The notes under the pieces are model-generated. The model had not been told where the DNA came from. It saw only the letters and a program-made list of their open reading frames with translations, and did no database searches. From the NCBI RefSeq assembly GCF_001984825.2, contig NZ_CP043318.1, positions 620,001 to 684,000 on the forward strand: a stretch of DNA of 64,000 nt, in the 5' to 3' direction. This document shows, piece after piece, positions 47,007 through 55,212 of the stretch; within the stretch, counting starts at the first letter, position 1; every line of letters begins with the position of its first letter. Source of the DNA: Enterobacter chengduensis. GTDB taxonomy: Bacteria; Pseudomonadota; Gammaproteobacteria; Enterobacterales; Enterobacteriaceae. Position numbers and translations under genes: made by a program.

Positions 47007-48419
47007 GTGGAATATGACTCTTCGAAAGAGGAAATAAATTTTTATCATAAGGGTGAATTAATCAGTCAAACCCCTTTTCCAATAGACCGTATTGATTATA
47101 GCATTGACGTGAAACTAATTATTTTTCTATTTGAAAAAGGACGAAATACAAGAGGTATATCTAATCTCTATAAAAGGGTGCATGATGATGCCCTTTATCC
47201 ATTGGTATATATTAATAAAAACCTATTTAATAACACTAGAATATTTGATCCAGAGGTGCTTCGAAAGAGAAGTTCTGGTTCTTCTTTACCTCAAATGATA
47301 GGTAAAGTGTCAATTTTCAGTCAAAACAGCAATTTGGAGTTTAACTCAGATAGAACTTCATTTGTTGAAAATAAACTAACTAAAAACCTTATGTTTAATC
47401 TTAAAAAGTTAAACGAAGCTATTCAGGTTAAAGGTTCTGAGTTAAAAAATAAACTGAAGGCTGGCTCAACCTCTTCCTTGACTGGTAAAGCATATCCAAT
47501 TGAAGGCGCGAAAAATATAAAAAATAAACCAGCATCAATCTTAATCGATAGAAAAAAAAAGGTGAGTTTTTTTGTACCTTCAGAACAGATTGATCTAAGT
47601 GAATATATTTATGTTCTAAAAGATAGTTACGGAAATGAGATTGATAAGGAAAATATTTCTATAAGTGTAAATGGTAGCGATTATACGAATTGGATATTAG
47701 AGACTATTGAGGAACCATGCGAATTACAAGTGGTTTTTCGTTATGAGGATAGTATTACAGGCCTTGTGTCAGCCGACGTTAATCTTACTTTTGAAAGAAA
47801 AAGTTCTAACATAACGGGTAGTAAAGAAGAAAGCTCATTGTTTACAATACAGTCTGCTTCTGGATATACAGTTCAAATAGGAACAGTGTCATCTATTATT
47901 TATGCGATAGATAAGTTGTATTCATTACGTGAAAAAGAGGGCTTCCTTCCACTCATTGCATGCTCAATTCGTTCAATTTTTGAAATATCTCAAGATAAAC
48001 TTTTTAGGACGCATCGTTTTTTATTTCCTACTTTTAAAAATCAATTATATAATGACGAAGCAAAAAGAGAGATGAGAGATAAACTTCTTGGTAATATTGT
48101 TCATATAATTTTACTTGTGAAGAAAAATTCAAATCTATCCACAAAAATAGCTGAAAGACTTGATATTAGTTATTCGACTTTTATGAACTCATTAAATATT
48201 GAGGAATTCAAAGCGGCTGTTAAGCACTCCCATGTTGGTGCCCACCAATCTACAAAGTTCCTTTCAAAACCTAAAATAGAAGCATGTGCTGACTCATGCG
48301 GTTTATTTGCAGTGATATGTGATGTTTTAATAAATATGAAAAAAGATGATCTTAATAGTATTGGAATAATGAAAGTCACAACGGATGATTTAAATAATTG
48401 CTTTAAATCATTAAGCTAA
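47007..48419 (+). CDS. GHKL ATPase, C-terminal part (second frame)
   Basis: 470 residues from a nominal GTG; the open frame extends upstream to the A9 tract at 46962 and reads naturally on from the ATPase domain. The first about 130 residues look like a transducer (S5-like) domain (SGSSLPQMIGKVSIFSQNSN and FNSDRTSF, as in Hsp90/MORC relatives). The rest is a mixed domain of unknown type ending in a helical region (KHSHVGAHQSTKFLSKPK). It has no recognised nuclease motif. A hairpin terminator follows at 48438. Confidence 0.7.
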   Translation: MEYDSSKEEINFYHKGELISQTPFPIDRIDYSIDVKLIIFLFEKGRNTRGISNLYKRVHDDALYPLVYINKNLFNNTRIFDPEVLRKRSSGSSLPQMIGKVSIFSQNSNLEFNSDRTSFVENKLTKNLMFNLKKLNEAIQVKGSELKNKLKAGSTSSLTGKAYPIEGAKNIKNKPASILIDRKKKVSFFVPSEQIDLSEYIYVLKDSYGNEIDKENISISVNGSDYTNWILETIEEPCELQVVFRYEDSITGLVSADVNLTFERKSSNITGSKEESSLFTIQSASGYTVQIGTVSSIIYAIDKLYSLREKEGFLPLIACSIRSIFEISQDKLFRTHRFLFPTFKNQLYNDEAKREMRDKLLGNIVHIILLVKKNSNLSTKIAERLDISYSTFMNSLNIEEFKAAVKHSHVGAHQSTKFLSKPKIEACADSCGLFAVICDVLINMKKDDLNSIGIMKVTTDDLNNCFKSLS

Positions 48420-48437
48420 TTTTTAAACTAATTTCAT

Positions 48438-48469
48438 AAGGCTATGTTTAAATAAAATATAGCCTTTGT
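48438..48469 (+). terminator. Terminator of the methyltransferase-GHKL module
   Basis: AAGGCTAT pairs with ATAGCCTT across a 13-base loop, followed by tttg. The rest of 48470-48676 is AT-rich with nothing recognisable. Confidence 0.65.
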
Positions 48470-48676
48470 ATCTTCTTGCTAAATGGTTTTTTTTGATGGC
48501 TTTTTAAATGCGATGAAGTATTGTTGTGATTTTTCTTAGCGATATTTTTTATTTACAGAAAACTCATTCTTCATCTTTTATATTTACATAAATATTTAGA
48601 TATTATGTATTTTTATTGCTTTCATTAGATACTACGCTTTCATACTATTTAAATGATCTTAGCGTTCATATTTCAT

Positions 48677-49546
48677 TTATTTCCTAAACACTTCCCTCCG
48701 ATGCCATTCCACAAACCCTTCCCTTGGATAATTCCCTTTGACCATCGGTAACGCAATCTGCTTCCCGACAAAATCCCAGAACAGCTGCCCAACAATCCCG
48801 CCCCCATTCACTGCCTCAGATACCAGCACCCGCATACTCTCATCCAGCCCAATTGACCCCTTATCAAACGCCTTATGATGAATCGCACACAGTGCCAATC
48901 CGTTCGGGATCTCACACGGTCCGCCAAACTGCTTCCATTTAATATGCGCGGCTTCAAGTCCAACGGAGGCGTTATCATGCCGCATGTTGAATCCGCAGAC
49001 TGCGCACTCATAGTTATAAGCACGCAACACTTGCTGGCGGAACAGCGGATCGCGAACCTTACGGATCTGCTGAATATCAAAGCCTATCTCATCCGCGATC
49101 TCTTCCTGAATGCTTTCAGGAAAATGCGCTTCAAGGATCTGCTGCGCCAGCGAGCCGATCCGGTTTTTGTTCTTACTCAGCAGCGCAAAGTGTTCTTCAT
49201 CAAACCCGCCTGCAACGTTTTGTTCCACAAGTTCTTTAACGGGCGGCTGCTTACTACCAGTGGTCGAACAGAACTCAGTATTCTGAAGATCCCAAAACCC
49301 GTCCCTCTTGAGCCGCCAGAAGGGCATATTTGGGTAATGCGCCTTTCGCTGTGGGCCAAAGCGTTCTAACAGGCTAAGCAGCTGCTCGTGAACCTCGGTT
49401 CCGTAATCAAACAGTCGCGCATGCCCCTGCTGATAGTTCGCCAGCACGTACAGAAGCAATAAAGGCTTATGCGGCGCACGCTGTTCGCCTTTGCGCCAGA
49501 TGGTGATGTCGGCAATTGCCTGTTCGAGAGTTTTGCTGGAAGCCAT
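48677..49546 (-). CDS. HNH restriction endonuclease of the phosphorothioated-DNA-binding type
   Basis: 289 residues from the ATG at 49546. The C-terminal half has the HNH zinc nuclease: CAVCGFNMRHDN, LEAAHIKWKQFGGPCEIPNG, LALCAIHHKAFDKG. The N-terminal half (TLEQAIADITIWRKGEQRAP followed by HKPLLLLYVLA, and RKAHYPNMPFWRLKRDGFW) resembles the sulfur-binding domain of EcoWI/SprMcrA-like enzymes that cut phosphorothioated DNA. No dnd or ssp modification genes are present in the window, consistent with a type IV enzyme attacking foreign PT-DNA. The specific sulfur preference is inferred. Confidence 0.78.
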   Translation of the reverse strand: MASSKTLEQAIADITIWRKGEQRAPHKPLLLLYVLANYQQGHARLFDYGTEVHEQLLSLLERFGPQRKAHYPNMPFWRLKRDGFWDLQNTEFCSTTGSKQPPVKELVEQNVAGGFDEEHFALLSKNKNRIGSLAQQILEAHFPESIQEEIADEIGFDIQQIRKVRDPLFRQQVLRAYNYECAVCGFNMRHDNASVGLEAAHIKWKQFGGPCEIPNGLALCAIHHKAFDKGSIGLDESMRVLVSEAVNGGGIVGQLFWDFVGKQIALPMVKGNYPREGFVEWHRREVFRK

Positions 49547-49694
49547 CGCGTTACGGAAGAAGGTAAATAATTGCGATGATGCTCGCAAAACTCAGGACAG
49601 GCAACCCACAATCAACAAAAACATGAGCTTACCGCATATAATCCTATTTCCTGAATCCCCCTCGCAAATTCCAAATTTACCCCACACCAAATAG

Positions 49695-49721
49695 CTGTAT
49701 TTATATTCAGCCCTGTATAAT
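49695..49721 (+). promoter_or_regulatory. LexA box and -10 of the symE promoter
   Basis: CTGTATTTATATTCAG at 49695-49710 matches the LexA consensus CTG-N10-CAG with only two changes from the alternating TA core, and TATAAT follows at 49716-49721. LexA would block the -35 region. E. coli symE is likewise SOS-controlled. The 126-nt leader could host an antisense SymR-like RNA. Confidence 0.78.
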
Positions 49722-49846
49722 GAGCACCAGAAATTACGCCGAACGGCAAAGGAAGTATCAAAGAGAATTTAACGAGGAATTCGCGATATGAAGGTGCTGC
49801 AACACCCCCATACCGCTAACCACAACCAACTATCGAGGAGTTGAAA

Positions 49847-50314
49847 ATGGCTGCGACGAATTTTAAGCCAGAGTTTACCGTTTGCAAAACAGAATCAGAC
49901 GCTTTCACCGGCATAATTGAAAACCGCGAGCTGGTACGCAAAAACAGCGCCCGCCGTCTGCACGGCAACCCGCCCAACGCGGCGCCCGTCCACCCTCGCG
50001 CGGAGACGCCGCAGGACAGTGCCGCCTGCTGCGAACTCTATGCTCGCATAGACATGAAATACCTTCTTCTGGGTGGCGACTGGTTAAAACGCGCGGGTTT
50101 CATCAACGGTATGCCGGTAAAAATCCGCGCAATGAAAGACTGCATTGTCATTACGCCTCAGCATACAAGAGAATTATGGGGATGCCTGGAAGGTATGAGT
50201 GTGGTGAATATAAATAAGCAAAAAGTCGCGCAGTGGTTGAAGACGTTTCCGGGAGCGCTGAATGATACTGGAGATATCCCGGTAGTTAAGCGCAATATAG
50301 GACAGGCAAAATAA
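49847..50314 (+). CDS. symE: SymE-like SOS-induced toxin (AbrB/SpoVT-fold)
   Basis: 155 residues from the ATG at 49847 (GAGGAG site). The C-terminal SymE core is LLLGGDWLKRAGFINGMPVK with VITPQ; the N-terminal about 65 residues are disordered and Arg/Pro-rich. In E. coli SymE is a nucleoid-binding or RNA-cleaving protein induced by DNA damage and repressed by LexA and the antisense RNA SymR. The LexA box upstream supports the same control. It sits beside a restriction endonuclease, as symE sits beside mcrBC/hsd in E. coli. It is longer than E. coli SymE (113). Confidence 0.85.
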   Translation: MAATNFKPEFTVCKTESDAFTGIIENRELVRKNSARRLHGNPPNAAPVHPRAETPQDSAACCELYARIDMKYLLLGGDWLKRAGFINGMPVKIRAMKDCIVITPQHTRELWGCLEGMSVVNINKQKVAQWLKTFPGALNDTGDIPVVKRNIGQAK

Positions 50315-50325
50315 TATCGAATTGG

Positions 50326-50354
50326 AACACCCTTGATCCTAAATCGAGGGTGTT
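50326..50354 (+). terminator. Hairpin downstream of symE
   Basis: AACACCCTtGAT pairs with ATCgAGGGTGTT. The T tail is short (TTtaaatt), so it may be a weak terminator. The gap up to 50531 has no gene. Confidence 0.6.
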
Positions 50355-50531
50355 TAAATTAGTGGAAGGCGTAGTCTATTTTTTTCAATAATATAATTGA
50401 ACTGAATGTTATAGCTGTGTTTTGATCATTGTGATTATATTAGAAGGTTTTACAGAAGTATGCTGGAGATCTCAATTTAGTTATTGTCTAGCATTTATGA
50501 TTCTTACTGGAGCAACTCAATGGAATGAACT

Positions 50532-50990
50532 ATGGACACAACAGAAGAACTAAATGAAACGTATTTTTATGCTGGCAGAACCAATCTTACCGCGGCAGGA
50601 CTTTTTTTTATGATCTACTGTGAATCAATTGCCGATCATTTTGGTATTGACGATGTGGCAGGAATTGCTGCGTTATACAGTGGTGCTAATAATCAAACGA
50701 CTAGAAAGAAACCCGCGGGAGCTACGGAAGGAACGTCCCGAGCCTCGAAAGCCATGAGGAACTATTTCAAACAGGCGAAATTTCCTTATGGCATTAAGCT
50801 GCCTACCTGGGTTGGTGGGTACACTCCGTGGACAGTAAAGTGTCGAATGGTATCGAAAGTGAGTGCGTTTGTTGGCAGGACAATACCGTTAATAGGCATA
50901 GTGATATTAGTCGCTGATGTATCACTAATCACCTATGCTGCAATACGTGATTATAATCGAATTGCGCGGGGCAGCGACAAACTATGGTAG
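50532..50990 (+). CDS. Small membrane protein next to DUF1493/Hcp genes
   Basis: 152 residues. A hydrophobic stretch near the C-terminus (AFVGRTIPLIGIVILVADVS) should span the membrane; the N-terminal half has a weaker one (AAGLFFMIYCESIA). It overlaps the DUF1493 gene by 7 bp, suggesting a functional pair. I recall similar proteins next to DUF1493 and orphan hcp genes in Salmonella and Enterobacter, where a role in type VI secretion effector/immunity sets has been suggested. Function not established. Confidence 0.7.
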   Translation: MDTTEELNETYFYAGRTNLTAAGLFFMIYCESIADHFGIDDVAGIAALYSGANNQTTRKKPAGATEGTSRASKAMRNYFKQAKFPYGIKLPTWVGGYTPWTVKCRMVSKVSAFVGRTIPLIGIVILVADVSLITYAAIRDYNRIARGSDKLW

Positions 50991-51316
50991 AGAATATTGA
51001 GCAGCGCATCTACGCCTTAGTCAGACGCTATAACGGCGTTTATCTAATGAATAACGAAGAGAAGCAAAAATTACTGAATGCAAAAACTGATTTGGATACT
51101 GACATGCAGCTTGATGTCACTGAAGCAGAAGATTTGATGGACGAGTTTTTTAAAGAATTTAATGTTGATAGAGGGAATTTTAACATAAACACCTACTATC
51201 CTGATGAGCCTTTTTCATGGAATCCATTCAAAAAATTCCCAGTGGCGATGGTTCCAGATTTCACTATTGGAATGCTTATCGAATCCGCAAAAGCGGGCGA
51301 ATGGTTATACGACTAA
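50984..51316 (+). CDS. DUF1493 (acyl-carrier-like) family protein
   Basis: 110 residues matching the DUF1493 plan: RIYALVRRYNGVYL at the start, TDLDTDMQLDVTEAEDLMDE in the middle, then FNINTYYPDEPFSWNP and PDFTIGMLIESAKAGEW at the end. The middle resembles an acyl carrier protein helix, but without a clear Ser phosphopantetheine site. It starts inside the end of the preceding gene, 18 bp ahead of hcp. It might be an immunity or adaptor protein. Confidence 0.82.
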   Translation: MVENIEQRIYALVRRYNGVYLMNNEEKQKLLNAKTDLDTDMQLDVTEAEDLMDEFFKEFNVDRGNFNINTYYPDEPFSWNPFKKFPVAMVPDFTIGMLIESAKAGEWLYD

Positions 51317-51334
51317 AATGCAAGGAGCAATAGA

Positions 51335-51832
51335 ATGGCCGTACCTGTACATCTTTTTTTAACTAATGACGGTGGCACAATGATATGTGGTTCCTGTGAC
51401 GTTGCAAACAGGGAAGGAAGTATTGAGCTAAGAGGATTACAACATAACCTCAGCCTACCAACTGACTCGGCAACGGGAAAGGTCACCGGCACTCGCCAAC
51501 ATTCGCCGTTTCAGTTTACCAAGGAACTGGACAGTTCTTCGCCCTATCTGTTCAAAGCGGCAGCCACGGGCCAGACCCTTAAAACGGCAGAATTCAGGTT
51601 TTACCATATTAACTATTCCGGGCAGGAGGAGGAGTATTACCGAATCACGCTCGAGAACGTTAAGGTCATTTCTGTGAGTCCAGTAATGTACGACACCCGA
51701 GGCTGTCCGGGGACGGGGCATATGGAGGAAGTGGCGTTTAATTATGAGAAGATTACCCACTTGTACAAGGACGGTAACTTGTTAGCGCACGATGCGTGGA
51801 ATGAACGCCCAACCTCTGGCACTGCTGCATAA
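51335..51832 (+). CDS. hcp: Hcp-family type VI secretion tube protein (orphan)
   Basis: 165 residues with the Hcp pattern: MAVPVHLFLTNDGG, SIELRGLQHNLSLPTDSATG, HSPFQFTKELDSSSPYLFKA, and FRFYHINYSGQEEEYYRITL followed by ENVKVISVSP. No other T6SS structural genes are present, so this is an orphan copy that could be loaded by a T6SS encoded elsewhere. It is 18 bp after the DUF1493 gene, forming a three-gene unit. Confidence 0.9.
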   Translation: MAVPVHLFLTNDGGTMICGSCDVANREGSIELRGLQHNLSLPTDSATGKVTGTRQHSPFQFTKELDSSSPYLFKAAATGQTLKTAEFRFYHINYSGQEEEYYRITLENVKVISVSPVMYDTRGCPGTGHMEEVAFNYEKITHLYKDGNLLAHDAWNERPTSGTAA

Positions 51833-51887
51833 CGTTATATAAACTTGCCCGCCAGCGTTTCGTATGCGCGGGCAGGGATTATCATTA

Positions 51888-52229
51888 CTAATCTCTTTTC
51901 GTCAATGATGGCCTAAACATCATAAAAATAACCCACGCAAACATCCCAATAATCTTCATCGGCCAGGGTTCTAACACATGCAGACACACAATTGCTCCAA
52001 TCACTAATAGCGGACCCTCTACCAGTTCAGCTATCCCCTCTAAAATATGTAACTTATGAGGCAGTACCCGATTAAGTAATGTCGCAATAAGCTGTGCACT
52101 TCCTAATATGATTGTTATTGCGATTGTACGGTCCTCCCAGTTATCAAAACTAACCAAAGAAATGAGGCTTGTAGCCAGTACATAACCACAAAATAATATA
52201 TTCAGCATGTAAATAATAAACTTGCCCAT
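51888..52229 (-). CDS. Small multi-pass membrane protein of unknown function
   Basis: 113 residues with four predicted membrane helices (FIIYMLNILFCGYVLATSLI; TIAITIILGSAQLIATLL; LVEGPLLVIGAIVCLHVL; IIGMFAWVIFMMF). It is convergent with hcp. No family recognised. The 175 bp upstream to trpS2 (52230-52404) hold nothing recognisable. Confidence 0.7.
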   Translation of the reverse strand: MGKFIIYMLNILFCGYVLATSLISLVSFDNWEDRTIAITIILGSAQLIATLLNRVLPHKLHILEGIAELVEGPLLVIGAIVCLHVLEPWPMKIIGMFAWVIFMMFRPSLTKRD

Positions 52230-52404
52230 AGCATTTGCCGAGACGGTTAAAAAAATAAAGAGTCTATGAATATAGCGCTCTTAACAGAATGACAAACAAC
52301 AATGGCTAATAATGTATTTAAGAATTTTTGCGCCTTGCTTATTTCCGCAATAATCAAGTTAGCGGCTTCATGCTAATCCCCCGCACTCCACCGCTAAATC
52401 GACT

Positions 52405-53409
52405 TTAACTAAACACCGGCACCCCCAGCCCAACCTTCACCTCCCTCAACGTCTCCTGCGTCACCCCCTGCGCCCGTTCGGTCCCGCGCTTCAGCATCGC
52501 CATCAACTCGCCCCTGTCACGCATATACATCGCCCTCCGCTCCCGCATCGGCGCAATCAGCTCCTGCAGGCACGCCTCCAGCTCGTTCTTACAAACCCGG
52601 TCACCCAGCCCGCCCGCCTGATAGTGCGCCTTCATCGCCGCCACTTTGTCCTTGTCCGGATGAAACGCGTCGAGATACGTAAACACCACGTTCCCCTCAA
52701 TCTGCCCCGGGTCGCTTACCTTCAGGTGGTTCGGGTCGGTGTACATCGCGCTCACCGCACGATGAATGGTCTCTTCGCTGGCCGAAAGGTGCAGCGTGTT
52801 GCCCAGCGATTTCGACATCTTGGCGCTGCCGTCGATGCCGGGCAGGCGGCTGGTGTCGCTCAGCATCGCCCTGCAGTGGCGCAGCACCGGGGCGGGCAGC
52901 AGGCTGTTCATCTTGTGCACAATCTCGTTGGTCTGCTCAATCATCGGCAGCTGGTCGTCGCCGACGGGCACGCACTCGGCCTTAAACGCCGTGATGTCCG
53001 CCGCCTGGCTGATGGGGTAGGCCATAAACCCGACCGGCAGCGAGCGGGCGAAGCCCTTCTGCGCAATCTCGTTTTTCACCGTCGGGTTACGCTCCACGCG
53101 GGCGACGGTGACGATGTTCATATACAGCATCGTCAGCTCGGCGAGGGCGGGCAGGGCGGACTGCAGGCAGATCGTGGTCAGGTTCGGGTCGATGCCCGCG
53201 GCGAGGTAGTCGGCCAGCACCTCGGGGATGTTGTCGCGTATCTTCTGCGGGTTGCTGCCGTTGTCGGTCAGCCCCTGCAGGTCGGCAATCAGCACAAACT
53301 GGCTGTGCGTCTGCTGGAGCGCCACGCGCTGGCGCAGCGATCCGACGAAGTGGCCGAGGTGCAGCGGGCCGGTCGGACGATCGCCGGTGAGGATGGTGGG
53401 TGCGTTCAT
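52405..53409 (-). CDS. trpS: Second tryptophanyl-tRNA synthetase TrpS2
   Basis: 334 residues of class I synthetase. The HIGH motif is HLGH at residues 17-20 and KMSKS is at about residue 198. The E. coli trpS housekeeping gene sits near dam/gph, so this is an additional copy, common in Enterobacter. Extra TrpRS copies often give resistance to natural TrpRS inhibitors such as indolmycin. It is preceded by a leader peptide gene with two Trp codons and a terminator, so its expression should rise when charged tRNA-Trp is scarce. Confidence 0.93.
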   Translation of the reverse strand: MNAPTILTGDRPTGPLHLGHFVGSLRQRVALQQTHSQFVLIADLQGLTDNGSNPQKIRDNIPEVLADYLAAGIDPNLTTICLQSALPALAELTMLYMNIVTVARVERNPTVKNEIAQKGFARSLPVGFMAYPISQAADITAFKAECVPVGDDQLPMIEQTNEIVHKMNSLLPAPVLRHCRAMLSDTSRLPGIDGSAKMSKSLGNTLHLSASEETIHRAVSAMYTDPNHLKVSDPGQIEGNVVFTYLDAFHPDKDKVAAMKAHYQAGGLGDRVCKNELEACLQELIAPMRERRAMYMRDRGELMAMLKRGTERAQGVTQETLREVKVGLGVPVFS

Positions 53410-53457
53410 AAAGACTCCTTAACGTTGTAATGCCGAAAGGGGTCTTAGATGTGAGAA

Positions 53458-53475
53458 AGCCGCCTTTCGGCGGCT
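53458..53475 (-). terminator. Trp attenuator terminator upstream of trpS2
   Basis: Minus-strand AGCCGCC-gaaa-GGCGGCT followed by TTTCTC, 48 bp before trpS2. Its 5' arm can instead pair with AAGGCGGC (53503-53510) just after the leader stop, which in turn can pair with GCTGCCTT inside the leader: a complete set of mutually exclusive stems. Confidence 0.75.
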
Positions 53476-53509
53476 ATCTGAAAATGAGGAAAACTACTCC
53501 GTGCCGCCT

Positions 53510-53563
53510 TTAAGAAGGCAGCCACCAGCGGTTTACGGTGAGCACGGCGTGGTTTATGTTCAT
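53510..53563 (-). CDS. Tryptophan leader peptide of trpS2
   Basis: 17 codons, [17 protein letters not shown], with tandem Trp codons at positions 13-14 just before the stop. The adjacent Trp codons lie over the stem-forming segment, followed by an antiterminator and a terminator. This is the architecture of the trpL attenuator, but in front of a synthetase gene. The ribosome site is weak (AAAGAG close to the ATG), which is the main doubt. Confidence 0.75.
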   Translation of the reverse strand: MNINHAVLTVNRWWLPS

Positions 53564-53608
53564 CTCTTTACCGTACCACGTCCGGCGCGAAAAACAAAAG
53601 GGCACGTC

Positions 53609-54034
53609 ATGCTGCAATCACTCAACCACCTGACCCTCGCGGTCAGCGACCTGCAAAAAAGCGTCACCTTCTGGCACGAGCTGCTGGGCCTGACCCTGCA
53701 CGCCCGCTGGAATACCGGGGCCTACCTCACCTGCGGCGATCTGTGGGTCTGCCTGTCGTACGACGAGGCGCGCCAGGTCGTGCCGCCGCAGGAGAGCGAC
53801 TACACCCACTACGCGTTTACCGTGACGGAAGAAGATTTTGAACCGTTCTCGAACAAGCTGGAGCAGGCGGGCGCCACCGTCTGGAAGCAGAACAAAAGCG
53901 AGGGGGCGTCGTTCTATTTTCTCGACCCGGACGGGCACAAGCTGGAGCTGCACGTAGGCAGCCTCGCCGCGCGGCTGGCGGCGTGTCGCGAGAAGCCCTA
54001 TGCGGGCATGGTATTTACCTCAGACGAGGCTTGA
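53609..54034 (+). CDS. fosA: FosA fosfomycin glutathione transferase
   Basis: 141 residues, the length of chromosomal FosA of Enterobacter and Klebsiella. The glyoxalase-fold metal ligands His7 (LNHLTLAV), His67 (DYTHYAF) and Glu113 (HKLELHVG) are in their known places. It opens the fosfomycin epoxide by adding glutathione, using Mn2+ and K+. The ATG at 53609 matches the family start. It converges with the LacI gene, overlapping by 15 bp, and is divergent from the trpS2 leader; it shows no sign of recent transfer. Confidence 0.95.
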   Translation: MLQSLNHLTLAVSDLQKSVTFWHELLGLTLHARWNTGAYLTCGDLWVCLSYDEARQVVPPQESDYTHYAFTVTEEDFEPFSNKLEQAGATVWKQNKSEGASFYFLDPDGHKLELHVGSLAARLAACREKPYAGMVFTSDEA

Positions 54035-55027
54035 GGCGCGCACCTTCAGCCTGCCCGCCAGCGTCACGTGCGTGGCGGCATCTTCCTGATTGCACAGGTA
54101 CTCCACCGCCAGCCGTCCCAGCTCGCTGTAGGGCAGCTGGATGCTGGTCAGCGGCGGGGTGAGCTGCTCGGAAATCTTCTGGTCGTCGTAGCCCGCCAGC
54201 AGCATGTCCTGCGGGATGCGCACGCCGTTCACCACCAGCGCCTGATAGCAGCCAATCGCCAGCCAGTCGCTGGCGCAGAAGATGGCGTCCGGGCGCCCGG
54301 CCAGTTCCAGCAGGGACATGGTGGCGGTAAAGGACTCGCTGAACTGCCAGTTGGTCTGGCGCACCAGACCGTCGTCGCACGCGAGTCCGGCCTGTTCCAG
54401 CGCCGCCCGGTAGCCTGCCAGACGCTGGCGCGAGGCCTCCATCCAGCTCTCCCCGGTAATGTGGGCGATGCGCGTGGCCCCGCAGGCGATGAGATGCTTA
54501 GTGACCTGGAAGGCGTTGGCGTAGTCGTCCGGGATAAACGACGGCAGCAGCGGCGAGCCGGGGTCGCGCTGGTTGAGCAGCACCAGCGGGATGCGGGTGC
54601 AGTCCTGGAAAGCCGTCATGTCCACCAGCGTGGTGACCGGGGAGGCGAGAATAATCCCGATGCAGTTGCGCTTCTCCAGCTGGCGGATGATGTTCAGCGC
54701 CAGCTCGATGTCGTCGCCGTAGTCGTAGACGGTGAGCAGCGTCTCGTTGCGCCACGCCGCTTCCCGCGCCTGGCTGATGGCGTCGATAAACGGGTCGAAG
54801 CTCTGCATGGAGCTGACCAGCAGGGCGATCTCTTCCTGGTTGCGCGGGGCGTGAACGGCGGGGAGGCGGTCGTAGCCGAGCTCGGTGGCCACATTAATCA
54901 CCCGCTGGCGGGTGTCGTCGCTGAGCTTGATGTTGCGGGACTGGTTAAGCACCAGCGATACCGTCGCCTGCGACACCCCTGCCGCCCGCGCAATATCGTT
55001 CATCGTCACTTTCGGTTTTCGCTTCAT
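54020..55027 (-). CDS. LacI-family transcriptional regulator
   Basis: 335 residues. The N-terminal helix-turn-helix and hinge ([20 protein letters not shown] followed by [12 protein letters not shown]) precede a periplasmic-binding-like ligand domain. It is divergent from a GH5 glycosidase and a sugar symporter, which it probably represses until its sugar ligand binds. An inverted repeat lies in the gap. Confidence 0.93.
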   Translation of the reverse strand: MKRKPKVTMNDIARAAGVSQATVSLVLNQSRNIKLSDDTRQRVINVATELGYDRLPAVHAPRNQEEIALLVSSMQSFDPFIDAISQAREAAWRNETLLTVYDYGDDIELALNIIRQLEKRNCIGIILASPVTTLVDMTAFQDCTRIPLVLLNQRDPGSPLLPSFIPDDYANAFQVTKHLIACGATRIAHITGESWMEASRQRLAGYRAALEQAGLACDDGLVRQTNWQFSESFTATMSLLELAGRPDAIFCASDWLAIGCYQALVVNGVRIPQDMLLAGYDDQKISEQLTPPLTSIQLPYSELGRLAVEYLCNQEDAATHVTLAGRLKVRASSLV

Positions 55028-55171
55028 CCGTCCTCTCCCTTTTGCGACTTCGCATCATACCCTAACCGCGCGCTTACGCGCCGTCGATCACGTTTCTTAT
55101 TCGCGCCTGCGTGAACTTTGTGAAGGCCGTCGCTTTTCTTCGTGCGGCAAATTGCGCATTTATCCCGCAAC

Positions 55172-55194
55172 TAATATTTATTAGCTAAATATTA
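55172..55194. promoter_or_regulatory. Candidate LacI-family operator
   Basis: Inverted repeat TAATATTTA-ttagc-TAAATATTA, 18 bp before the GH5 start; its centre also contains the palindrome TTAGCTAA. Confidence 0.55.
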
Positions 55195-55212
55195 TCAGTA
55201 AGAGGATGCGTA

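Noticed and set aside
49714..49731. Second LexA-like sequence CTGTATAATGAGCACCAG
   Set aside because: The CTG and CAG halves are 12 rather than 10 bases apart; only the box at 49695-49710 fits.
54380..54395. Possible fourth att copy (gcgagtccggcctg)
   Set aside because: It lies inside the intact LacI gene, matches only a short core and lacks the CCA end.
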